This document shows positions 9,201 to 17,335 of a stretch of DNA of 25,006 nucleotides, piece after piece; the stretch's first letter is position 1; each line of letters begins with the position of its first letter. Under the pieces are notes generated by a model. That model was not told where the DNA came from. It saw only the letters and a list, made by a program, of their open reading frames with translations, and did no database searches. The stretch comes from Apostichopus californicus (Eukaryota; Echinodermata; Holothuroidea; Aspidochirotida; Stichopodidae), in assembly GCA_020650975.1 (NCBI GenBank), contig JAIPMN010006577.1:1-25006 (forward strand). The letters run 5' to 3'. The position numbers and the translations under genes are program-made.

Positions 9201-9813
9201 GAAGATTGGGTGCTTGCTCAGGTAGACACTTGATTGTTGCCATGTGTAACCAGTTGGGACGAGTTCCTAATGCTAATACCTCTCTAAACTGTCCTCCAGT
9301 ATCATGCTTCAAAGCACTGGTATTGACAGTACAAACAGTTCCTAACCTGTATCTGATAGAAACATGATATTCATACTGCTTGTACTGACAATACCAGTGC
9401 TCTGAAAGCGGTACATGACACTACAGTATAGAAACAATTGTCCTTACTGGGTGTCATGTGATTGCAAATACAAAGAAGACTCCACCCGTTACGAAAAGAG
9501 AAATGGGGTTATTAAGGTTAGTTTAGGATAACGTTTTGTTTCTCAGGATGTTTGCTAGTTAAGATTGGTAGGATGTCCGGACATTTCATGTATGGCATAG
9601 TCTATAATAATTTCAACTTCTCATATTTGTGTGTACTGTTAAACTTGTTGGAAGATTCCTGAAGTTCCATTACAAGATTCATTGTACTGGTTTTTTTCTT
9701 TCTATCTATCTATCCAATTATCATTCTCATTTTGATTTGATTTTTTAGGTCAAGAAGCCTTAAATGAATATCTGAAGACAAAGACCGTTACCATCGAGTA
9801 TCCAGAATTCTAA
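118..9813 (+). CDS. ALDH1L1: 10-formyltetrahydrofolate dehydrogenase (ALDH1L family), 3' part of gene, 13 exons
   Basis: Join of 118-259, 575-757, 1544-1608, 2164-2314, 2741-2811, 3566-3759, 4739-4832, 5430-5529, 6455-6553, 7975-8140, 8471-8576, 8972-9171 and 9749-9813. Family role: NADP-dependent oxidation of 10-formyl-THF to THF and CO2; a phosphopantetheine arm on the middle domain carries the formyl group to the C-terminal ALDH domain. Seen here (residue 1 = Leu codon at 119): end of the carrier domain (1-47), then a full ALDH fold. PWNYP has Asn213, KPAQ has Lys236, FTGSTPIG (287-294) is the nucleotide loop, LELGGKSP has general base Glu312, GENC has nucleophile Cys346, and EESFGP has Glu443. 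Glu312 to Cys346 is 34 residues, the same spacing as Glu673/Cys707 of mammalian ALDH1L1, so the domain looks intact. All exon phases agree and no frameshift is needed. Vertebrates have cytosolic (1L1) and mitochondrial (1L2) paralogues; without the N terminus I cannot tell which this resembles, and an invertebrate may have one ancestral gene. Confidence 0.95.
575..757 (+). CDS. ALDH1L1: ALDH1L exon b: linker and start of ALDH domain
   Basis: The acceptor is acag at 571-574 and the donor is GTGAGC at 758; 61 codons, phase 0 at both ends. It encodes [20 protein letters not shown] and then the [15 protein letters not shown] segment typical of the ALDH N terminus. An ATG at 581 opens a frame, but it is an internal methionine and not the gene start, because the preceding exon joins in frame. 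Confidence 0.95.
821..1033 (-). mobile_element. hAT-like MITE, copy 1 (intron 2, reverse orientation)
   Basis: Read on the minus strand, it aligns over its whole length with the element at 1083-1287. Both share the CAGCCA[AG]TTGGGACAA terminus, the actgtcctcc block, the tcaaagcact block and the aacatgatattcatact block. Flanks ACTAGCTC (813-820) and GCTAGAGC (1034-1041) agree at 6 of 8 bases and look like a decayed 8-bp target duplication. No coding capacity. Confidence 0.75.
1083..1287 (+). mobile_element. hAT-like MITE, copy 2 (intron 2)
   Basis: A 205-bp element with terminal inverted repeats: left CAGCCAGTTGGGACAATT, right the complement of CACCCAGTTGGGACAATT. It is flanked by a perfect 8-bp direct repeat TTATTATA (1075-1082 and 1288-1295). 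Eight-base duplications with CA-starting ends are typical of hAT transposons, and the small size with no ORF makes it a MITE. Internal inverted repeats mean that the whole element can fold into a hairpin. Confidence 0.85.
1544..1608 (+). CDS. ALDH1L1: ALDH1L exon c
   Basis: A 65-base exon between ccacag (ending 1543) and GTAAGT (1609). It encodes [21 protein letters not shown] and leaves two bases of a lysine codon. It is too short to show up as an open frame on its own; it was identified by the conserved WGK..ARDRG.LM motif. Confidence 0.93.
1802..1975 (+). repeat. second dispersed repeat family, copy in intron 3
   Basis: Shares in order with the 24.8-kb copy: a gtacacccccttttcaac-like block, cactcac, agtatta, gcacaaccttgc, gacctaatttata, and a ggggatc near its end. 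Divergence is high, and the borders are uncertain; the G run at 1677-1690 may belong to it. Confidence 0.45.
2164..2314 (+). CDS. ALDH1L1: ALDH1L exon d
   Basis: The acceptor is tttcag at 2158-2163 and the donor is GTAGGG at 2315. After one base completing the lysine codon come 50 codons: [20 protein letters not shown], then [20 protein letters not shown] and [10 protein letters not shown]. These are the family's conserved E..D.GAVYTLA and FRYFAGW..KIQ motifs. Confidence 0.95.
2741..2811 (+). CDS. ALDH1L1: ALDH1L exon e
   Basis: A 71-base exon between ttctag (ending 2740) and GTGAGT (2812). It encodes [23 protein letters not shown] and the first two bases of a glycine codon. It matches the [20 protein letters not shown] strand region of ALDH1L. 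Confidence 0.94.
3566..3759 (+). CDS. ALDH1L1: ALDH1L exon f: NADP-binding core
   Basis: The acceptor is atttag at 3560-3565; the donor at 3760 is gttaga, a weak consensus. It encodes [20 protein letters not shown], then [20 protein letters not shown] and so on to INILPGS. It contains the catalytic asparagine (PWNYP) and the cofactor-binding lysine (KPAQ). [10 protein letters not shown] differs from the vertebrate VCGIIIPWNY only in small hydrophobic residues. Confidence 0.95.
4739..4832 (+). CDS. ALDH1L1: ALDH1L exon g: nucleotide-binding loop
   Basis: The acceptor is gccag at 4734-4738 and the donor is GTAAGT at 4833. It encodes the end of a glycine codon, [30 protein letters not shown] and two bases of a serine codon. 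It contains the G-S-T-x-x-G loop; Pro replaces the usual Glu at the first x. Confidence 0.94.
5430..5529 (+). CDS. ALDH1L1: ALDH1L exon h: general-base glutamate
   Basis: The acceptor is tttcag at 5424-5429, preceded by a C-rich pyrimidine tract at about 5375-5400; the donor is GTGAGG at 5530. It encodes [20 protein letters not shown] and [21 protein letters not shown] is the ALDH glutamate active-site signature. Confidence 0.95.
6057..6345 (+). repeat. C-rich minisatellite in intron 8
   Basis: Imperfect tandem copies of a unit built from cccctcctaccccataccc, ttccattacccaccaacccc and atcctcaccctttacttcat, about 60 bases when complete, with some shorter copies that skip the last part. The strand is almost free of G. 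Open frames here (for example from 6119) are repeat translations, not genes. Confidence 0.85.
6455..6553 (+). CDS. ALDH1L1: ALDH1L exon i: catalytic cysteine
   Basis: The acceptor is ctcgtag at 6448-6454 and the donor is GTATGT at 6554; 33 codons, phase 0 at both ends. It encodes [20 protein letters not shown] and [13 protein letters not shown]. The Cys of GENC is the thiol nucleophile. Confidence 0.95.
7032..7273 (+). mobile_element. hAT-like MITE, copy 3 (intron 9, degraded)
   Basis: Same orientation as copy 2. The left end has ccag..agttgggacaatt and the right end has ttcctaactgg. The inner blocks gacagtat, ctgatagaaacaa, aagtgctttgaa and gtatatggaga match the family. It is longer than its relatives because the attcatactat motif is repeated several times at 7158-7209. 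No clear target duplication remains. Confidence 0.6.
7495..7858 (+). repeat. eleven-copy ~33-bp tandem array in intron 9
   Basis: Units of 32-35 bases beginning cactttctattgttt, in two main forms: one with tctagagttaaatact and one with tctatacttaaattctgt. The forms alternate in blocks, which suggests amplification of multi-unit segments. Flanks contain decayed units (gataaattctgtca before, cacttgcagttgg after). Several units read as pyrimidine tract plus CTAG or ACAG. The array ends about 115 bases before the exon at 7975. Confidence 0.9.
7975..8140 (+). CDS. ALDH1L1: ALDH1L exon j
   Basis: The acceptor is taccag at 7969-7974; the donor at 8141 is GTAAAG, which lacks the usual G at +5. It encodes [40 protein letters not shown] and [15 protein letters not shown], plus one base. 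The frame stays open past the donor to about 8304, so retention of intron 10 would add about 54 unrelated residues before a stop. Confidence 0.94.
8471..8576 (+). CDS. ALDH1L1: ALDH1L exon k
   Basis: The acceptor is ctacag at 8465-8470; the donor at 8577 is GTTAGT. It encodes [20 protein letters not shown] and [14 protein letters not shown], with two bases carried over. It contains the conserved PTV...V.D.M and EESFGP motifs; the Glu of the latter contacts the nicotinamide ribose in ALDHs. Confidence 0.94.
8972..9171 (+). CDS. ALDH1L1: ALDH1L exon l
   Basis: The acceptor is cacag at 8967-8971 and the donor is GTGAGT at 9172. It encodes [40 protein letters not shown] and [20 protein letters not shown], then GFGKDL. 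It aligns without a gap to the mammalian segment ending in [16 protein letters not shown]. An open frame runs upstream into intron 11 to 8886, but that part has no family similarity. Confidence 0.95.
9247..9454 (+). mobile_element. hAT-like MITE, copy 4 (intron 12)
   Basis: Closely matches copy 2: CCAGTTGGGAC at the left end, then the shared blocks atacctctctaaactgtcct, cagttcctaacctgtatctg and aacatgatattcatact, and tactgg at the right. CATGTG sits at 9241-9246 and 9455-9460, probably part of the target duplication. Inner arms agcactggtattg and caataccagtgct form a 13-bp perfect inverted repeat. Confidence 0.8.
9749..9813 (+). CDS. ALDH1L1: ALDH1L last coding exon and stop
   Basis: The acceptor is tttttag at 9742-9748. 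Two bases complete a glycine codon, then [20 protein letters not shown] and TAA at 9811-9813. [12 protein letters not shown] is the family C terminus. Mammalian ALDH1L1 as I know it stops after that Tyr, so PEF is a three-residue extension. Confidence 0.94.
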
Positions 9814-10720
9814 CTTCTTGAGGTACCATCACGATCAAATCTACAAAATGCTAGCTCATGCCCCAGCCTTGAGCAAATGATTCCTCATGTCTCATTCAGG
9901 AGAGAAATATGCATTTTTTTTTGGTAATCTTGATAAAGCCTTTCGTCAAATCGTCTTCCATGACTCAGTGATTTTCATATGCAAAAGGTAAACGGAGCGA
10001 CCGAATATAAATTTCAAACTGGCTGGAAAAGGTTTGTAGGTGGTTTACGCAAAGTATTACTTAATACTTATTTTAAAATATCATGAATTGTGACACTCCA
10101 AATATTGCAGAGAAAGGTTTGAAAAATTGTTTTATTTATGAAGCTTCAGTTTTTAAAAAATCAAAGTGTCTCAGTAAAAGGTAACATTCTAGCATTTTAA
10201 AAATGGTGTGAAACCAGCTTGAAGCTAGGTGACCAGTTTTCCTCTTCCTGTCAAATCTGCTATAAACAACAAACTTGGAAGTTCAATAGATGATAAATAT
10301 TTGCAGTAAACCTATGCACTTTCACGAAAACGTTTTAGTTATACTAACTTATATCAATTTTGAAATCAATTCCAGCAGTTTATAAGAACAACAAGCTGTG
10401 TGATATCTGTGAAAGCGGTTTGCGTTGTTGAAATATTTCTCGTGGGACTTTCTGCAGTTTATAAACAAAGAAAAGTGAAAGAGAAACTGGAGTATATAGC
10501 ATCCCTGTTACCATGGCCACCGTCTCTTATGGTCCTAGTATCCTGGTATTGGATCCTGTTCATGATTTTTCGTTAAACAAGAAAGTAGCGTTATCTCAAG
10601 TATGGACATGATAACTCAACACTGCAATTTTTTTTATTTATTCTTACTGAATTGTTTTGGTCAAACTGACTTCAGGTATAATTCAAGAAACATATGCAAT
10701 AAATGTTATGTTTTCCTGTA
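9814..10720 (+). other. probable 3' UTR of ALDH1L
   Basis: Sequence after the stop codon with no further coding signal. Its lower end is set by the first AATAAA (10698-10703), which is followed by a T/GT-rich stretch; cleavage would fall near 10715-10725. A longer UTR ending at later signals is equally possible, so only the start is firm. Confidence 0.4.
10698..10703 (+). promoter_or_regulatory. candidate polyadenylation signal AATAAA
   Basis: First canonical AATAAA downstream of the ALDH1L stop codon, about 885 bases after it, with the T-rich tgttatgttttcctg behind it as a possible downstream element. Other canonical copies lie at 11739-11744 and within 12811-12820. Chance matches are common in AT-rich DNA. 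Confidence 0.4.
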
Positions 10721-10906
10721 ACATTTGAGATGGATCACAAGATTTTATTGCTATTTTTATCGCTATTTATGGATGTTACCTAGGAGATAAGGTAAAAGTA
10801 TCTTCTTCCATGACATGAAGTTGCGATTTTTTTGTGTGCTAACACTAAGTTCTGGTGTTAGATAAAAGGTGCCTTAGAAGATTGTTGGTAAGGCATTGCC
10901 TGCATT

Positions 10907-10934
10907 TAGCCTGCATTTAGTTTAATGCAGGCTA
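10907..10934 (+). other. perfect 11-bp hairpin downstream of ALDH1L
   Basis: TAGCCTGCATT at 10907-10917 pairs perfectly with AATGCAGGCTA at 10924-10934 around a six-base loop TAGTTT. A partial extra copy of gcctgcattta lies just before it. It would be transcribed if the 3' UTR extends past the first AATAAA. It could be a regulatory stem-loop or the remnant of a repeat. Confidence 0.6.
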
Positions 10935-11113
10935 CATGGGTTGAACCACTGTTCATAATCCAGGGACAATCCAAAGTTATTGATTGAAAAAATATCTGAA
11001 AATTTAATTTCATTGTAAACACATGAACTTGGTGGAAAACTGTTTTCTTTTTTTTTTAACAATTCTATCAGTTTGAAACAGTATCAAGGACAGAATAATG
11101 TTGTTGCTTTACT

Positions 11114-11187
11114 GACTTTGCTTTCAAGCAATACTAGAAATAGCCAGCTTGACTTTGTTCTCAAGCAGTGCTAGAAATAGCCAGCTT
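11114..11187 (+). repeat. 37-bp tandem duplication in 3' flank
   Basis: Two adjacent 37-base copies (11114-11150, 11151-11187) of gactttg..tcaagca..ctagaaatagccagctt. They differ at four positions, all transitions. Confidence 0.9.
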
Positions 11188-11738
11188 TTCATGGTTTTTG
11201 CTTTTTTGCCAAGTACTTTTCAAAATTGCTGTTTTTTTAGTTTTTCACTAACAGTACTTTCAAGATATTTCCAACATGAAAAACAGTGAAATACGTTGAG
11301 GTGATGTCATATTTCTCGAGGCATTTAACACCTTTCCCTTAACGTTTGGATTGAGGTTTTTTTGCCATAAGTCTGTAGCTTGCGAGTGCATTGTGTATTT
11401 TGAAAAAGGTTGTGCCTGGTAATGGCAGAGAAAGAAAATGCCAATTAACAGTTTTTGCTTAATTACCTTAGCAGCTGATCAGTAACATAAACACGTAGCC
11501 TGTCTCAACTTGTACAATTCAGACAAAATTTCATCTTATATGTGAGTGAAGAATTTTTTTTCTGTGATAATTTTTGTCTCGTCTTTTGTTCTTGATTTTG
11601 GAAAAGTCTGTAAGTTTGAAACATTCATTTTAAAGTGTGGGTACATCCTTGTAAAATCCTTGCAGCAAAATCCATATTCAGAGAAGAATGTATTAATGAC
11701 ATGGAGCATTTCAAACCATTCAAAAAGAAAAACTAGTA

Positions 11739-11744
11739 AATAAA
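11739..11744 (+). promoter_or_regulatory. alternative candidate polyadenylation signal
   Basis: AATAAA in the context agtaaataaagtaaaag, about 1.9 kb after the stop codon. It would give a long 3' UTR that includes the hairpin at 10907-10934 and the duplication at 11114-11187. Confidence 0.25.
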
Positions 11745-12280
11745 GTAAAAGTCATTTCACAGAGAGTACTTTGTAAATTGAAGTGAAATCGTTGCGAATG
11801 AAAGTTAGATATATTCTAGGTCTTCCTCTCAAACAGTTTCTTCTAAAAGGTTAACAAACGGTTTGTTCCTCTTATTGAGTTTCTAACTAAATCATCGACC
11901 GGATGAAAAGGTCGCGTAAAGAATGAACTTGGATAACCTCGAACATTCTAGCCTCTCGGGAATTTTCCGAGAAGCAGATACACTTTTTATTTTATTGAAT
12001 GTGCCAATGGCATTGACAGTTCTAATTTTGAAGCAAGAGGGGGGTTAACCAAAGGGACAAGTTTTATTTATTTTCCACGTTTGAGAGAGCTTTGTTTGTG
12101 TGAGGATTCAAGAAGCATTACTCACACACATTTCTGATTAGTAGGATCCAATTTAGAAAGTTCCCAATTAGAGTCATGTGATTGTTTAAAGGGGTACTCT
12201 TTGAATGTGATTGGACGACTGCTTCAGACATCATGGGATGTACGCTGTTTTCGTCATGCCGGGTCGATATTTGAATAAGA

Positions 12281-12350
12281 AAGTTGAAATGTTTTTAACG
12301 AAGAATGTTGAAATGTTTTTAACAAAGAATGTTCAGATGTTTTAAGAATG
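12281..12350 (+). repeat. short triplicated motif
   Basis: Three imperfect copies of aagttgaaatgtttttaa / aagaatgttgaaatg..., about 23 bases each, in AT-rich flank sequence. No known function. Confidence 0.7.
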
Positions 12351-13504
12351 TTATTTGTTTTTAAAACAATTTCAATATCTATATTGAAAAGACTGAATGT
12401 TCACATATAGATATATGGACTGGATTTGTGTGTTTGTTTGTGTGTGTGTGTCCAACTTTGTTACTTTTAGCATAATATCTTTTAACCTGAATTTCAGTAA
12501 AGTTCTTTTCATTAATCATACAGCAATGTTTAAAATATTATATAAGTGATAATAAGTTTTATGTGAAAAAAACATTTATGGCAGCATACCAAAAAAAGAC
12601 TTAAAAGTCAGCTGATTGGAATTTTATGTCAAAAATATACATCTGTTCTAATTCTTAACATTCTTTTACATTTTATAACAATCCATCCGGCTGGTAGAGC
12701 TTTAATAAGGAATTTTAAGGAACTTTAATAAGGAATTTTATTGTAATTTTATGTAGATATATAATGTGATATGACAAACACATTGGATTGATACATCGTA
12801 TTTGTGTAACAATAAATAAAAATATGCATCATATTGTGTAACGTAAACCATCGTAGGACGGGAAACTAAACATGGTGCTTTACGGTAAATGCCGTAATGT
12901 TCCATTTTACTATTAAAGCTTCTAGGATGAACTTTACCCATTTTCGTTACTCTTCTAAGTAATGACATTTTTAAGCAAATAGGAAAGAATAGGTCAAATA
13001 TTTAAAACAGAGGTCAGAGACATAGCAGATATGTTTCAGTCACATTTGGTCACAAAAGTTTGGGGCATCATATGATGGTAAAGAGACATTGAAGTCGGGG
13101 AAAACATGTTTCAGTAAGTCGGTGTAGATATAAGAGCGGTGTAACAATTTAGGATTGCACGCACACGATTACATGAATGTTGACTGGAACCAGGACTTAA
13201 TGAAATTGTCTTCTAGTGTTGATTAGACAAGTAACAGTATTTTAAAATATATGATTGTATACTTAGCATAAAAGTTACGTTATCTCAGGTTGCTTTTTTG
13301 GGGGGGGGAAGGAGTTAAGTTTTACATTTTTAAGTTGTTTGCCTGATTGCTTGCATGTCACTTGACTTTTCTTTATTTTTGTCTTCACCCGCCTTTAGAT
13401 TCAATCTTTATAAGATTTACCTTAACAGCTAGTCTGTTTGTCCATTAATTTTGTCTGTCTGTCAGTCTGTCTATTATCTCTCAGTGTATTGTTTTGTCTC
13501 CTAA

Positions 13505-13506
<2 letters not shown>

Positions 13507-13540
<34 letters not shown>
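13507..13540 (+). repeat. 34-base T homopolymer
   Basis: An uninterrupted T run. It could be a retroposon poly(A) tail read on the other strand, but I see no recognisable element body to its right and no flanking duplication. Confidence 0.9.
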
Positions 13541-13545
<5 letters not shown>

Positions 13546-15430
13546 AAATTTTTTAATGCATGATGAATATTTTTTCTTTTTCTTATTTCTGTAGATTTCA
13601 TCCAAACTGTCATATTTGCATTCTGGTGATGAATATCAATATGAACTTTTAATATATCATGTGGTTACAAACAAACCAACCAAGCAGTTTACATCACTGC
13701 AAGGTTGTTTTACCTCTTGTTTTTCCTTCTTCTGTTGAGGTCATTTTGTTTTCCTGTTTAACCCAAAACTGTAAGTAATTCTTCTTCTCTGTGAGAACCA
13801 AGATATGTGGCTTAACAGCCAAAGTTTCACATTTGCTTGCTGAGTATTAATCAATTGTATAAACTTCCTTCATTGAAAGACGTGTATACTAAAATTATTT
13901 TATCGAGCAGATTGTTATAGATAATCAAATATATCAACAGAGTGAAATGCCAAAAAATATTTACTCATTTTCTCCATATTGTCCTTTTTGTTTCATTTTT
14001 TTATTGGTTGGGGGAGGGGGGGGCGGAGGGTGGTAATTCAAAATGTATTTGACCACTTGCTTTGGTAAGGCCCATTTTTGGTTACCTATGATTTCTTAAA
14101 CCATGTAATTCATAATGTCAAAATTCGATAGAACTGGGGTGGTCTTTTGGGGAACAAAGCTTTTGTTGAATCAACGATTGGACGAAGAGTCTAACGCCGG
14201 CCTCAGCCCCATCTAAAGTACATGGTTATCCCACCAAGCTCCTCAATCAAACAAAATGGTAGGCTAAGCGCTTAATATCCAGGTCTGATGAGAGGGGAGT
14301 GGGTCAGGTGTCTACAGCTTCACAGAGTCAATTATGGGTTCAACAAACTTAGGAGTGCCCAATAAAATATCCTATAGCTACCGCACCACAATTAGAGTAG
14401 TGAACATCCGCAGAGAAAAGGTGTAAAAGTACCTAAGGTAAAGCCTATTTAAGCATGTTATCAGTTACTGTCATCGTTTGTTCTGCCTTTATATGAAAGA
14501 GCATCATTTAAAGTACAGATGGTGTGAAAATAGGGAGGATCAAATGTGATATAAACCATTTTAGAAAATCTTTGGTTAAATGTTGATATTACTCCGAGCG
14601 TGCAGATGGAAGGGTGGGGGTTCAGTGTGCTAAATTTGCTCCTCTTCTAGCTCAAAATCTAAACGGTCATGATATGGAAGTTTGCAAGTGCCATGATAGG
14701 CCAAGATCTCAGCTATCATGTGGTGGGAAGGATATACCAGTTGAAAACTTCTATCTATGCTTTTACAGGTCTTGAAAGTGACGAGTTTAGTGTGTGAGTC
14801 AATGGAACAATTAATTGTGGTGCGAGACCTTAAAATTGAGTGCAAAATGGTGACCTGGTGACATATATGTCCCCTTGAACCCGACCTGACTCAAGGCGCC
14901 TCCAATATTACCGTTAGCGAGCCACTCTCCACGTTTGTAGAAGAACTAATTTATACAGCCTTACATCGCACTATCATGCACTTTTCATGAGGTTTTCCTA
15001 GAAATTGTTTCGTAACATTAAACGCTCTCACGCTTTGCGCATATTTATGGCGAAGGGGTTAATGGAAACACCAGATGTCTACTTACACTTACTGTTGTTG
15101 CAGGAGTCAGTGTGTTGGCTATTCATGTTTACCGATGGTTGCGATTGTGGTAGTCGCGATGTACAGTCTGATGATAGTGAATACGTACCAGGTCTCTTGC
15201 ATACTGGCAAACATGGAGGGGAAAGTGAAGTGGACATGATTTCACAGTCAGGTGGGGGGAGTTGGAGGATCTCCTCCGACTGATTTTGGTAGAAGCGAGA
15301 ATTTCAATATATCGGCTGTAAGCGAAATTTTAGGGAAGAGAGGTGTGGCTTGTGGGTCGTTGAATGTGACCTCCATGTAGAAGGGGGAGGGGAGGGGGCG
15401 AGGATGGCTTCCCCAGAACAAAAAACAAAC
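13541..15430. other. non-coding stretch, no gene recognised
   Basis: It holds a G run at about 14008-14030 and two unrecognised short frames: 14630-14845 on minus and 15005-15283 on plus. Neither shows a domain, and neither sits between convincing splice signals. Confidence 0.5.
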
Positions 15431-15439
15431 AAATAATGC

Positions 15440-15600
15440 TAAACCATCAAATGGTGCATTCTGAAGCATATATAGACTAAAAATTAGGTTTATAATCAGG
15501 TCTTAACGCAAGGTAATGCTTATAAAATACTTTCATCTTTTTGAGTGAGGTTGGAGGGTGTACACCCTTAAAAAAATCCCCTCATCCGCGCCTGCTGCGA
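15440..15600 (-). repeat. second dispersed repeat family, copy at 15.5 kb
   Basis: On the minus strand this runs gcaggcgcggatgagggg, gggtgtacaccctccaacc, actc, gcattaccttgcgtt, gacctgatta, and tgcaccatttga. The same blocks in the same order occur on the plus strand at 24.8-25.0 kb. No ORF and no obvious target duplication. Confidence 0.5.
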
Positions 15601-15639
15601 GTGCCCTTTTTAGCTTTGCAACACAAAAAAAAACCCAAT

Positions 15640-15712
15640 GAGGTTTTCCCCTCGACTGACGATTGAGGTGGGGCCACCCCTCCCCCTCCTCATTTGTGCA
15701 CGCCACTGGAGA
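15640..15712 (-). repeat. possible transposon terminus (CAGTGGCGTGCAC)
   Basis: The plus strand ends gtgcacgccactg at 15708; its complement starts CAGTGGCGTGCAC and then runs into purine-rich gaggagggggaggggtgg. This is the general look of a hAT or related terminal repeat. No partner end could be found nearby, so it may only be a fragment. Confidence 0.25.
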
Positions 15713-17160
15713 TGGGGATGGAAACTAATGATGTAATCACGATTTGTGGTGGAGGAGGGGGAATGGTAAGTCTTCGCGTATCGGAGACGAGCATAGCATT
15801 TCATTCCATTCCTGTTTACCAAAAGGAGACAAGGTTTTCCAAACTTGCTTACGGGCATAATTGCCCCTTAATTCATGTCCACCTAATTACTCCCTCTTTC
15901 GGGCGTCAGTAGGCTTAACTGGGGAAGGGCGGTGCTCAAATTCAGAGGGGGAAGTGGTACATTTGACTTTGATTTCGGGGGGCAAACAAAGTTACCTCAA
16001 ATGCCAGTAGTTTGAATGTTCTTCAACAAGATCCAGGACGGTTTTCAATTTGTTCTTTTTCATTTTTTTCAGCAAAATTACGCTTTCTAAATAGCAAAAT
16101 GTTTCATGTTTTCAGTGAATATATGAAAATGATACGAAAGAAAAGAGAACCTCACATTACCAAAAAAGGGGCACTTTCAATGTATAAAAATGGGCACTTT
16201 TTGGAGGATTTGTGTTTACAGAGCTGGGGTAACCCTTACTCCCATCCGGCGGAAGGGGCAGGAGGAGGCGGTGGGGGGGGGGGGGTGGTAGGCCTATATC
16301 ATGTATGTAGGATTTTGTAGTGTCCGTTGCACATCATGTATGCTGTGGATCTTCAATCAGAATTTGCTCAGTGGTATAAGTAGGAAGACTACATTTTATT
16401 TTAAATCCGATCCGAGCATGAAAGCTGGAAAATGAATCAGAGTTCATGATAACCCGTTTAGTCGCCAGTATACAACACGTGCTTTCCTTCTGTGTATTTG
16501 TAAAGAATGTAATATTCATAATATGAACAGGAAGTCATACTAACTGAATTCATACGGTAATAGTCATGACGGAAACAATTGTAAAAGTATTTCTTCAGTG
16601 CCGGATGAGTGTATTGCATTGTTTTTTTACAAAAGGATTCAATTCATGATGTGAGAAAACACATTCAGCATGGTAACGCTTCAATTAAGAGGGAACACAG
16701 CAAACCTGTGTTTTATGTCAGTTGCCTTCTATAGCGTGTAGTGCATGTGTAACTACAACTATATTCTACCATTTGTTGCAGCATGATTATTCAATTCAAA
16801 GAGGTGGTTGGTTCCAGTGGTTAGAAAACACCTTAGATTGGGACAGTCTTTTTAGTACCAAAAAAGAATGAAATGTTTGTGAAAAAATCATCGCGAATGA
16901 AAGTGTCTTTGTGGAGCAACCGTTTGAAGTACTCACTTAATTTAACGATATCAACCGACTTCTCAAGAATGTGCGTCTGCTAATGAGGGCGGGAGAAGCG
17001 GTAGCCGAGCATCGACTTAACTTGCTCTTCTATATACGTACCAATTGTTACCTCAGCAACGCGTTTGCCCGCAATTCTCAGTGATAGATATAGACGTTAT
17101 GGTTCAATGCGCGGCTCCAGGGGTGTGGTTGTACAACCCAACACCATAAGACTATGAAAA
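15713..17160. other. probable decayed transposon sequence
   Basis: Contains G runs (about 15948, 16269-16285) and paired motifs such as aaggggcacttt and atgggcacttttt around 16165-16205, the kind of texture left by old DNA transposons. No reading frame or terminal repeat could be assigned. From 16330 on I see nothing specific. Confidence 0.3.
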
Positions 17161-17167
17161 CAGTGGC

Positions 17168-17335
17168 CAGCACAACTTTGCGTATATAGGCCTAATTATA
17201 TACCTAATTCGTATCCTAAATTTGCCTCAGAATGACCCGCCCCCAGACTCTCCTACACGGTAGCCCTAGCCCCCCCCCCCCCAGCGGAGCATCAGGACCG
17301 TACACCTCCTTTTTGAAACCCTGGATCCGCCTCTG
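17168..17335 (+). repeat. second dispersed repeat family, copy at 17.2 kb
   Basis: Begins cagcacaactttgcgtat, then aggcctaattatatacctaa and tgcctcagaatg as in the intron 3 copy. It ends gtacacctcctttttgaaac, cctggatccgcctctg, a terminus resembling the inverted ends of the 15.5-kb and 24.8-kb copies. It contains a 14-base C run. The open frames over it (17232-17417, 17335-17724) resemble nothing I know. Confidence 0.4.

Larger units (their letters stand above)
10721..13500. other. AT-rich flank, no gene seen
   Basis: Long 3' UTR or intergenic DNA. Apart from the hairpin, the two short repeats, AATAAA copies and small GT and TCTG microsatellites (about 12425-12450 and 13452-13473), I see nothing. 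The short frames at 11546-11743 and 12738-12968 (minus) have no recognisable motifs. Confidence 0.6.

Noticed and set aside
13507-13540. Poly(T) run as proof of a minus-strand retroposon
   Set aside because: No SINE or LINE body, RNA polymerase III boxes or flanking duplication could be seen; it may be a simple homopolymer.
14630-14845. 71-codon minus-strand frame with a fairly balanced composition
   Set aside because: No recognised domain and no convincing exon borders; too short to claim as a gene.
15005-15283. 92-codon plus-strand frame, with a ttgttgcag acceptor-like site inside
   Set aside because: No family similarity and no partner exons; the end runs into G-rich repeat-like sequence.
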